The notes under the pieces were generated by a model, which was not told the DNA's origin, did not search any database, and saw only the letters and a program-made list of their open reading frames with translations. Shown here one piece after another: positions 1-5,331 of a stretch of DNA of 7,517 bases (its first letter is position 1; every line of letters starts with the position of its first letter). A program made the position numbers and the translations under genes. Location: assembly GCA_036266715.1 (NCBI GenBank), contig DATAXS010000036.1, positions 1 to 7,517 of the forward strand, written 5' to 3'. The stretch is from DATAXS01 sp036266715 (GTDB taxonomy: Bacteria; Patescibacteriota; Minisyncoccia; UBA6257; 2-01-FULL-56-20).

Positions 1-19
1 AAAAAGCACGGGGTGGGGC

Positions 20-48
20 TTGCGCCTCCATTCAAAATGCGCGACAAT
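20..48 (+). promoter_or_regulatory. Weak candidate promoter of pyrG
   Basis: TTGCGC (20-25) and GACAAT (43-48) are separated by 17 bp. They match the sigma70 consensus at 3/6 and 4/6 positions. The expected transcription start is near 55, two bases before the pyrG ATG at 57, and there is no Shine-Dalgarno before that ATG. The call rests mostly on the same spacing being seen with much better boxes at rpsT, ruvA and the nuclease gene at 7010. The rest of the 56 bases before pyrG shows only a short hairpin (15-28). Confidence 0.3.
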
Positions 49-56
49 CACAAGAT

Positions 57-1814
57 ATGGCGAAGCGAGATCTGAAGTACGTGTTTGTGGTTGGCGGCGT
101 GATGTCCGGAGTCGGCAAGGGAGTCGCGTCCGCATCCATCGGGAAAATTCTTCAGTCAAAAGGCCTCGAGGTGACGGCGCTCAAGATCGATCCCTACGTG
201 AACGTTGACGCCGGCACCATGAACCCCACCGAACACGGTGAGGTTTTTGTTTTGGACGACGGCACGGAGTGCGACCAGGACATGGGAAACTACGAACGCT
301 TCCTCGGCAAGGACTTTTCAATCGCCAATTACATGACGACGGGCAGCGTGTATCTTTCCGTCATCAAAAAAGAGCGGAATTTGGAATATGGCGGGCGGCA
401 GGTGGAAGTGGTGCCGCGCATTCCGCTCGAGGTCATCCAGCGTATTGACACTGCGGCGGCAAAAGCGAACGCGGACATTGCGGTCGTGGAGATCGGCGGC
501 ACGGTCGGCGAGTACGAGAACATTCTTTTTTTGGAAGCGGTGCGCATGTTGAAGCTCAAGCGGCCGGATGACGTGGCGCTCGTACTCGTGAGCTTTGTTC
601 CCTCGCTCGGTGCCGGCGGCACGGAGCTCAAAACCAAACCGACACAGCACGCAGTCCGCAATTTGAACAGCGTCGGCCTCCACCCGGATTTTATTTTGGG
701 TCGCGCGCCGATCCCGCTCGACGACAAGCGGAAAGAAAAGATCCAGTTCATGTGCAGTATCGCGCCGGGCCACGTGATCTCGGCGCCGGACGTTTCCAAT
801 ATTTACGAAGTACCGATCAATTTTGAGAACGACGACTTCGGTAATAATATTTTGGCAACGCTCGGCATGCGCCCGCGCAAAAAAGATATGAAGGATTGGC
901 GCGCACTCGTGGCGCGCATGCGTGACGCAAAGGACACCGTAAAGATCGGCATCGTAGGAAAATATTTTGCGACCGGGCAGTTTGTGCTCACCGACTCATA
1001 TATTTCCGTCATTGAAGCGGTGAAGCACGCGGCGGCGTACTGGAAGGTGCGGCCGGAGATCGTGTGGCTTGACTCGGAGCAGTTTGAGAAGGACCGGAAT
1101 GCAGTAAAAATGCTTGCGGACTGCGACGGGGTCATTGTCCCCGGAGGCTTCGGAAGCCGCGGAATAGAAGGGAAATTGAAGGCTATCAAGTTCTGCCGCG
1201 AGAACGGCATCCCGTACTTCGGGCTTTGCTATGGCATGCAGCTTGCCACGGTTGAGGTGGCCCGCGACGTGCTCGGCTGGCGGAAGGCGAACACCACGGA
1301 AATAGATCCAAGGACGAAATTTCCCGTAATAGACATTCTTCCCGAACAGAAAAAGCTCATGGCGGAGCAGAACTACGGCGGTACCATGCGGCTCGGTGCA
1401 TATCCCGCGATTCTCAAGAACGGTACGATTGCGCGCGATGCCTACGGCAGGGAAAAGATCTCGGAGCGGCACCGGCACCGGTTTGAAGTGAACCCCGTTT
1501 TTGTAAAACGGCTGGAAAAGGCGGGTGTGGTATTTTCCGGCCAGTCGCCTTCGCGGCGCCTTATGGAGATCATGGAACTCCCGCGTTCGGTACACCCATT
1601 CTTTTTGGGAACGCAGTTCCACCCGGAGCTCAAAAGCCGCCCGCTTGACCCGCACCCCTTGTTCCGTGAGTTCGTAAAAGCGGCGCGCGAACGGATGGCC
1701 ACCAAATCCATGATCCTGCTCGCAAAGCCCGCGCCGAAATTTATGGCGGTCGCGGCCGCCGTGTCTGCGGCGAGGAACGTCGCACGGCCCGCCGCCCGGC
1801 ACGCCGCAAAATAG
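57..1814 (+). CDS. pyrG: CTP synthase (glutamine hydrolysing)
   Basis: Cytosolic enzyme that makes CTP from UTP, ATP and glutamine, the last step of de novo pyrimidine nucleotide synthesis. The N-terminal amidoligase domain (about 1-270) has a P-loop at 13-22, the LKIDPYVNVDAGTMNP motif (42-57), the ECDQDMGNYERF segment (71-82), the EIGGTVGE motif (145-152) and the UTP-site KTKPTQH (192-198). The C-terminal class I glutamine amidotransferase domain (about 295-545) has the oxyanion GGFG (363-366), the nucleophile Cys391 in GLCYGMQ, and His522/Glu524 in FHPE. At 585 aa it is about 40 aa longer than usual. The extra tail (about 546-585) is Ala-, Lys- and Arg-rich with no acidic residue after Glu545. 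The P-loop reads VMSGVGKG where most bacteria have VVSSLGKG, which I remember as CPR-like. The ATG at 57 gives the canonical K-R-x-x-K-Y-V-F-V start; no Shine-Dalgarno precedes it. holA follows after 43 bp. Confidence 0.97.
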   Translation: MAKRDLKYVFVVGGVMSGVGKGVASASIGKILQSKGLEVTALKIDPYVNVDAGTMNPTEHGEVFVLDDGTECDQDMGNYERFLGKDFSIANYMTTGSVYLSVIKKERNLEYGGRQVEVVPRIPLEVIQRIDTAAAKANADIAVVEIGGTVGEYENILFLEAVRMLKLKRPDDVALVLVSFVPSLGAGGTELKTKPTQHAVRNLNSVGLHPDFILGRAPIPLDDKRKEKIQFMCSIAPGHVISAPDVSNIYEVPINFENDDFGNNILATLGMRPRKKDMKDWRALVARMRDAKDTVKIGIVGKYFATGQFVLTDSYISVIEAVKHAAAYWKVRPEIVWLDSEQFEKDRNAVKMLADCDGVIVPGGFGSRGIEGKLKAIKFCRENGIPYFGLCYGMQLATVEVARDVLGWRKANTTEIDPRTKFPVIDILPEQKKLMAEQNYGGTMRLGAYPAILKNGTIARDAYGREKISERHRHRFEVNPVFVKRLEKAGVVFSGQSPSRRLMEIMELPRSVHPFFLGTQFHPELKSRPLDPHPLFREFVKAARERMATKSMILLAKPAPKFMAVAAAVSAARNVARPAARHAAK

Positions 1815-1817
1815 TAT

Positions 1818-1833
1818 TTGCAAAATATTGCAA
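1818..1833. repeat. Short palindrome between pyrG and holA
   Basis: Two TTGCAA hexamers, each itself palindromic, flank AATA. The 16-bp site therefore pairs with itself over both outer six-base arms. It starts 4 bases after the pyrG stop and ends 24 bases before the holA ATG. There is no T-tract after it, so it is not a terminator. It could be an operator or chance AT-rich sequence. Confidence 0.25.
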
Positions 1834-1857
1834 CAGGCCTCATTTTCATACGCGCAT

Positions 1858-2709
1858 ATGATCATTTTTCTTTACGGCCCGGACGATTACCGGCGCATAC
1901 AAAAAAAGCGCGAGATCATCGCGGAGTTTCGGAAGAAGCACGGCGCGCTCGGGGTCGGGTATTTTGATATGGAGGATGCCGCTGCCCCGAGCGCGCTCAC
2001 CGAGTTTGCGCGGAACCAATCCATTTTTGATTCGGCAAAACTCGCAATTTTGGAAAACGCCTTTGAGATGGATCCCGCGCCGCTCGCAAAATTGTTGAAG
2101 CCGCTCGCGGGCGCTGCGTCCGCCGCGGGCTCCCGTGGCGCTTCGGCCGGGACGACCATTCTTCTTTGTGAAAAAGAAAAACCGGTGAAGGCCCTTGCGT
2201 TCTTAATAGACAAGCCCGCACTCAGCCAAAAGTTCGAGGCACTTACGGGCGCGGAGTGGCTCTCTTTTATAAAAGAGGAAGCGCAAAAAGTAGGCGTAAG
2301 GCTCGCTGACGCCGCGGCACTTTTCCTAGGCACGGTCTATGCGGGGAATTCCTGGGCACTTGTTACGGAGCTCCAAAAACTTGCCGGGTTCAAAAAGGCG
2401 GGCACGGGGGCCGCATCAGCCGCGGGAGCCGGCGCTGCGGCAATCGATCGCCGCGATCTGGACGCATTTGACCTTGAGGCCGCGCCAAACTATTGGATGC
2501 TCTTGAACGGAATGAAAAGCTTTGACGCCCGCACGCGCTTGGCCACGCTTGAAAAGCTTTTTGCCCTGAACGACCCACCGCCCAAAATATTTAATATTCT
2601 GGCCGCCCAAGCCGGCGAAAAAACTCCGCGCATGGCGGAGTACGATCTGATGGTCAAAACGGGGAAATTGGATTACGAGGAGGCCCTGTTGGATTTAATA
2701 TTGATTTAA
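1858..2709 (+). CDS. holA: DNA polymerase III subunit delta
   Basis: Delta opens the beta sliding clamp as part of the clamp loader during replication. The protein begins MIIFLYGPDDYR, the usual first beta strand and loop of HolA, which is why the ATG at 1858 is preferred to an in-frame ATG 30 bases upstream. Following helices match the family pattern (YRRIQKKREIIAEF, 11-24). ILLCEKEKPVKAL (101-113) is the Walker-B-like strand region, and FIKEEAQKVGVRLADAA (137-153) begins the lid domain. NYWMLLNGMKSFDARTRL (211-228) is the clamp-loader collar. At 283 aa it is shorter than the usual roughly 330-340. Two Ala/Gly/Ser-rich inserts (about 83-98 and 181-195), both containing GAASAAG, interrupt the fold. 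Sequence conservation of HolA is always low, so the call leans on the overall pattern and on the rpsT neighbourhood. No Shine-Dalgarno is visible. Confidence 0.85.
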   Translation: MIIFLYGPDDYRRIQKKREIIAEFRKKHGALGVGYFDMEDAAAPSALTEFARNQSIFDSAKLAILENAFEMDPAPLAKLLKPLAGAASAAGSRGASAGTTILLCEKEKPVKALAFLIDKPALSQKFEALTGAEWLSFIKEEAQKVGVRLADAAALFLGTVYAGNSWALVTELQKLAGFKKAGTGAASAAGAGAAAIDRRDLDAFDLEAAPNYWMLLNGMKSFDARTRLATLEKLFALNDPPPKIFNILAAQAGEKTPRMAEYDLMVKTGKLDYEEALLDLILI

Positions 2710-2716
2710 CCGGCGT

Positions 2717-2722
2717 TATGCT
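2717..2722 (+). promoter_or_regulatory. Weak candidate -10 box for the ORF6N gene
   Basis: TATGCT matches TATAAT at four of six positions. It would start transcription near 2729, five bases before the ATG. No good -35 box lies 16-18 bp upstream (TTTAAT at 2694-2699 matches 3/6). Readthrough from holA is an equal explanation. Confidence 0.2.
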
Positions 2723-2733
2723 AGGGTTGGCGA

Positions 2734-3270
2734 ATGCCAGCCATTATTTCTTTAGAGGTTATACAGCGACGAATCCTTTTAATTCGTGGCCGCAACATAA
2801 TGCTTGATACGCACCTCGCGGAGCTTTATGGCGTCTCTACGAAAGCACTTAACCAGGCGGTAAAAAGGAACCCCGGGCGGTTCCCGGCCGATTTCATGTT
2901 CCAATTCACCAGTTCTGAGGTTCGGGCCCTAAGCCGGTCACAATTTGTGACCGGTTCCCAGAGGCACCGCGATCCCCGTGCCCTACCCTACGCTTTCACC
3001 GAACAGGGCGTTGCCATGCTATCGTCTGTTTTAAGAAGTAAGTGCGCGGTGGAGGTGAATATCCTCATCATGAGGGTTTTTGTGAAATTGAGAGAGATGA
3101 TGGCTCTCCATCAGGAACTTGCCCAAAAAGTTGAAGACCTTGAGCGAAAATATAATAAGCACGACGACAATATCCAATCTATTTTCACGGCGATCAAGGA
3201 ACTCCTGGCGTCCCCGGAAGGACCCCAAGAAAAAGAAAAGGAACTAGGATTTCGTCCCAGCAGCAAGTAA
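2734..3270 (+). CDS. ORF6N-domain protein
   Basis: Stand-alone protein with an N-terminal ORF6N domain (about 5-95), a fold known from phages and large DNA viruses and thought to bind DNA; its role in bacterial chromosomes is unknown. Diagnostic pieces are the start ISLEVIQRRILLIRGRNIML, LAELYGVSTKALNQAVKRN (28-46), RFPADFMFQFT (49-59), the SQFVT core (69-73) and PYAFTEQGVAMLSSVLRS (85-102). A coiled-coil-like helix follows (about 115-160), suggesting oligomerisation, then a charged tail. At 178 aa it is a normal length for the short members. The ATG lies 24 bp after the holA stop; TAGGG seven bases upstream is at best a weak Shine-Dalgarno. The last 27 bp overlap convergent rpsT. holA and rpsT are neighbours in other bacteria such as Bacillus, so this gene looks inserted between them. 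A perfect palindrome lies in its codons 67-74. Confidence 0.87.
   Translation: MPAIISLEVIQRRILLIRGRNIMLDTHLAELYGVSTKALNQAVKRNPGRFPADFMFQFTSSEVRALSRSQFVTGSQRHRDPRALPYAFTEQGVAMLSSVLRSKCAVEVNILIMRVFVKLREMMALHQELAQKVEDLERKYNKHDDNIQSIFTAIKELLASPEGPQEKEKELGFRPSSK
2934..2954. repeat. Perfect 10-bp-arm palindrome inside the ORF6N gene
   Basis: Arms CCGGTCACAA and TTGTGACCGG flank a single T at 2944, with no mismatch over 21 bp. It encodes part of the SRSQFVTGS segment, whose SQFVT core is conserved in ORF6N proteins. It may be an operator for the protein itself, a transcribed hairpin, or a by-product of the conserved codons. There is no T-tract after it, so it is not a classical terminator. Confidence 0.75.
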
Positions 3271-3513
3271 TTTCGCGAGCCGCGATTTTAAGCGCGATGC
3301 CTTGTTCTTCTCTATAATGTGCGTCTTCGCCGCCTTATCGAGCGCCTTCATGGCGATTGCGAGCGCCGCGCGCGCTTCGTCCATCTTTTTTGCCGCCACA
3401 AGCTTGCGGAGGTTGGTGACCGCTTTCTTGTAGGCATCCCGCTTCATGGTGTTCCGCGCGTGCCGCGTCTTGTTTTGGCGGAGCGCTTTCTTGGCGGAGG
3501 TGGTTATTGGCAT
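3244..3513 (-). CDS. rpsT: 30S ribosomal protein S20
   Basis: S20 binds 16S rRNA early in assembly of the small ribosomal subunit. The 89-aa product starts MPITTSAKKALRQNKTRHARN and has the typical long basic helices. The S20 signature ending THIIEKNKASRLKSRLAKLL is present at about 64-83. Its size matches the family's 85-90 aa. The open frame extends 31 codons further upstream, but those residues are hydrophobic and un-S20-like. The ATG at 3513 also sits seven bases after a TATACT box, so the mRNA is probably leaderless; no Shine-Dalgarno is seen. The 3' end overlaps the convergent ORF6N gene by 27 bp, and no terminator is visible after its stop. It is divergent from the gene at 3640. Confidence 0.96.
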   Translation of the reverse strand: MPITTSAKKALRQNKTRHARNTMKRDAYKKAVTNLRKLVAAKKMDEARAALAIAMKALDKAAKTHIIEKNKASRLKSRLAKLLAAGTKS

Positions 3514-3520
3514 AGGGGTT

Positions 3521-3548
3521 AGTATAGCGGAAGGAGCACATTTTACAA
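3521..3548 (-). promoter_or_regulatory. rpsT promoter, probably leaderless
   Basis: On the minus strand, TTGTAA (3548-3543) and TATACT (3526-3521) are separated by 16 bp. They match the consensus at 4/6 and 5/6. The expected start is near 3514, one base before the rpsT ATG at 3513. That leaves no room for a ribosome binding site. Confidence 0.7.
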
Positions 3549-3554
3549 GGGGAC

Positions 3555-3584
3555 TTGACAAAACGCAAAAAATTGGTATATAAT
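3555..3584 (+). promoter_or_regulatory. Strong promoter of the 211-aa gene
   Basis: A perfect TTGACA (3555-3560) and a perfect TATAAT (3579-3584) are 18 bp apart. The expected start is near 3591, giving a leader of about 49 nt. Its -35 box is six base pairs from the -35 box of the divergent rpsT promoter. CAAG and CTTG around GGGA form a small inverted repeat across that gap. Confidence 0.8.
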
Positions 3585-3627
3585 ATAACCAGCGCAAGCT
3601 AAGCAATTATCGTGCGACTTTTACAAT

Positions 3628-3633
3628 GAGGAG
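3628..3633 (+). promoter_or_regulatory. Shine-Dalgarno of the 211-aa gene
   Basis: GAGGAG lies six bases before the ATG at 3640 and fixes that start. It stands out because the neighbouring housekeeping genes show no such site. Confidence 0.85.
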
Positions 3634-3639
3634 CTGACC

Positions 3640-4275
3640 ATGGCACAAGACATGCTCGGCAATGTAGTGAGAAACCTCGTCAATGTCCCTGAGGAAGCGC
3701 TCGGCACGTTGATTGATCTGACGGAGAAACTCGCAAGCGACCCGAAATGGTTGCCGGCCGTGAAGAAGACGCTTCGGATGGAGAATCCTTGGGATGGGGC
3801 GAAAATTTCTTCCGAGGGCGACTCTTTCCGTGGAACCGGCGAACTCTCCATCAAGATTCCGGCGCAAGCGCAACCTTCGCTCAGGGAAATTCAGAAACGA
3901 TTTTCTTGGGTAAAGAAGATCGAGCGTGACAACTCGCCGACCAAGGAGCTAACGCTCAAGCTTGTAACCGTGCTTCGCGAAGGCGAAGAGTGCATTGACG
4001 GAAACGAGTACGAGCGGCGTATCGCTCCGAGGCAAGACATCATCCTCGGTTATCAGCAAGCCGTCTGGCTTGAGGAGCACCAGGATGAATTCCCTGAATT
4101 CATGGCTCTTCTCGGAAAGGTCTACATCGACTTTTCGGGACTGGTCGTGGTGGACGGGGACGGCAGTCGGAGCGTGTTCTATCTCGATCAGGGCGACAGG
4201 CGTTGGCGTCTGGACTTCAGCTGGTTCAGCCACGACTTCGGCCGGTACGAGCGTGTCGCTTCCTCCTGCAAGTAG
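3640..4275 (+). CDS. Uncharacterised 211-aa protein
   Basis: I do not recognise a named domain. The N-terminal part (about 1-50: LVNVPEEALGTLIDLTEKLASD, DPKWLPAVKKTLRMENPW) looks helical and ends at a Pro-Trp. The middle (about 65-130) alternates strands and basic helices. The C-terminal part (about 135-205) begins with WLEEHQDEFPEFMALLGK and continues as short aromatic strands: YIDFSGLVVVDGDG, SRSVFYLD, RRWRLDFSWFSHDFG. There is no signal peptide or membrane segment, so it should be cytosolic. From memory, similar unnamed proteins recur in Parcubacteria genomes, but I could not check this. The gene is a self-contained unit: consensus promoter, 49-nt leader with GAGGAG, ATG, then a long hairpin terminator 13 bases after the stop. 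It could be DNA- or protein-binding, but nothing in the sequence settles its function. The call as a real gene is firm, the role unknown. Confidence 0.85.
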   Translation: MAQDMLGNVVRNLVNVPEEALGTLIDLTEKLASDPKWLPAVKKTLRMENPWDGAKISSEGDSFRGTGELSIKIPAQAQPSLREIQKRFSWVKKIERDNSPTKELTLKLVTVLREGEECIDGNEYERRIAPRQDIILGYQQAVWLEEHQDEFPEFMALLGKVYIDFSGLVVVDGDGSRSVFYLDQGDRRWRLDFSWFSHDFGRYERVASSCK

Positions 4276-4288
4276 CAATTCGGCTCTG

Positions 4289-4337
4289 GGCCCTTGTGAC
4301 TTTGGTCTTTTAGACCTTGGTCACTTGGGCCTTTTTT
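4289..4337 (+). terminator. Intrinsic terminator of the 211-aa gene
   Basis: GGCCC (4289-4293), GTGAC (4296-4300) and GGTCT (4304-4308) pair in order with AGACC (4312-4316), GTCAC (4320-4324) and GGGCC (4327-4331), around a TTT loop. The three helices are separated by symmetric U-rich internal loops (TT/TT, and TTT/TTG with one possible G-U pair). Six T residues follow at 4332-4337, so it works on the plus strand only. Confidence 0.9.
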
Positions 4338-4722
4338 CTTTTCTGATATTATTAAAGTGGATAGTAGATGTTGCGCGTACGGCTACGGCTGTGCGCGATC
4401 GAACTCTGCAATGACGCATGCCGGAACGAGATGGGGCATGACCTTATCTCGGCGCGCCGCGTCCATTCGCCTTACATTGTATTGCTACTTGGTGCGAAAG
4501 ATTAGGGAATTATAGATTCCGAATTAGATACAATCCCGAGAGTATTCAAGGGATGGTGGCGCGGGCGACCGCGTAGATAAAAATAATTTTATTATTCCAA
4601 TCAATGGTGTATATTATGCGAAGATCCCCAGCGCGGAATTTAAAATAACCGCGCCATCCGCCGGTGAGCGGCGAGAGAATGTTTGTAAGCGTGCGCTAAA
4701 GGCGTGAGCGTTATAAGAAAGG
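4338..4722. other. Gene-free stretch with several hairpins
   Basis: No convincing coding frame is visible on either strand. Several stems are: AATGACGC (4410-4417) with GCGTCCATT (4459-4467, one bulge), enclosing CGAGAT/ATCTCG (4427-4432 and 4446-4451); GGAAT/ATTCC (4506-4510 and 4516-4520); ATCCC/GGGAT (4533-4537 and 4550-4554); CGCGG/CCGCG (4560-4564 and 4569-4573) on a GCGA loop; GCGCGG/CCGCGC (4631-4636 and 4649-4654); CCGC/GCGG (4658-4661 and 4668-4671). Possible -10 boxes are TACAAT (4529-4534) and TATTAT (4612-4617), neither with a good -35. I recognise no tRNA, tmRNA, RNase P, SRP or 6S signature. It may be an unknown structured RNA or decayed sequence. Confidence 0.5.
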
Positions 4723-4728
4723 TATAAT
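4723..4728 (+). promoter_or_regulatory. ruvA -10 box, probably leaderless
   Basis: A perfect TATAAT ends seven bases before the ruvA ATG, so transcription should start near 4735 and leave a leader of about one base. No clear -35 hexamer lies 16-18 bp upstream. AAGAAAGG further up is 13 bases from the ATG, too far to act as a Shine-Dalgarno. Confidence 0.6.
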
Positions 4729-4735
4729 AAAGACA

Positions 4736-5314
4736 ATGCTCTACAGCGCGGCCGGAAAACTGGCGTCAAAATCGGGAAAGTTCATTGTGCTTGAGGTGGG
4801 CGGCCTCGGCTTAAAGATTGCAACAAGCGAAGGAACATTGAAGTCGCTTCCCGCCGCGGGCGCCGCCGTCAAACTCTTTTGCCACCTCCACGTCCGCGAG
4901 GACGCGCTTGATCTCTACGGATTTGCGAGCGAGGGCGAGCTCAACTTTTTTGAGATGCTCATTTCCGTTTCCGGCGTGGGGCCAAGATCCGCGCTCTCCA
5001 TTATGGACGTGGCAAAACTGGACGAGCTCTCGGCAGCGATAAAAGAGGGCAGGCCGGACCTCATGACCCGCGCATCGGGCATCGGCAGGAAGACCGCCGA
5101 ACGCATCATTGTTGAGCTTCGCACCAAGGTGCAATCGTCAAAATCGGGGCTCGTCGTGGAAAAAATGGAAGGCGATGCGGACATTCTTGAAGCGCTCACG
5201 AGCTTGGGCTACCGCCGCGAGGAAGCCCGCGCCGCGCTCGCCAAGGTGGACCCGAAGTCGCTCGGCATGGAAGAGCGGCTCAAAGCCGCGCTCGCGCTTT
5301 TGAGCAAGAAATAG
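4736..5314 (+). CDS. ruvA: Holliday junction complex subunit RuvA
   Basis: RuvA binds four-way DNA junctions and loads the RuvB helicase for branch migration during recombination and repair. The OB-fold domain covers about 1-63 and has the acidic-pin pair Glu55-Asp56 in VREDALDLYGF, at the same numbers as in E. coli. Two helix-hairpin-helix motifs follow: ISVSGVGPRSA (76-86) and MTRASGIGRKTAE (110-122). A linker of about 130-147 leads to the RuvB-binding domain III (about 148-190, DILEALTSLGYRREEARAAL). At 192 aa it is near the normal 190-205. The ATG at 4736 gives the canonical start of the first strand and lies right behind a TATAAT box. The Mur ligase starts 17 bp after its stop, so the two probably share a transcript. 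ruvB and ruvC are not in the window. Confidence 0.97.
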   Translation: MLYSAAGKLASKSGKFIVLEVGGLGLKIATSEGTLKSLPAAGAAVKLFCHLHVREDALDLYGFASEGELNFFEMLISVSGVGPRSALSIMDVAKLDELSAAIKEGRPDLMTRASGIGRKTAERIIVELRTKVQSSKSGLVVEKMEGDADILEALTSLGYRREEARAALAKVDPKSLGMEERLKAALALLSKK

Positions 5315-5331
5315 CTACGCGCGTAATCCAC

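Noticed and set aside
329..799. Long minus-strand frames opposite pyrG
   Set aside because: Their sequence is the low-complexity mirror of conserved CTP synthase codons; no signals support them.
1828..1857. HolA start at the upstream ATG (ten extra residues)
   Set aside because: The extra residues do not fit the family, and the M-I-I-F-L-Y-G start at 1858 is canonical.
3514..3606. Longer S20 with 31 extra N-terminal residues
   Set aside because: The extra residues are hydrophobic, unlike any S20, and would be read from DNA holding both divergent promoters.
4371..4394. TACGGC tandem copy flanked by GCGC
   Set aside because: Only two copies of a six-base unit and a four-base stem; expected by chance in GC-rich sequence.
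4411..4515. 34-codon plus-strand frame beginning MTHAGTRWGMTL
   Set aside because: No Shine-Dalgarno or -10 box at the right distance, length easily expected by chance, and it lies across the nested stem at 4410-4467.
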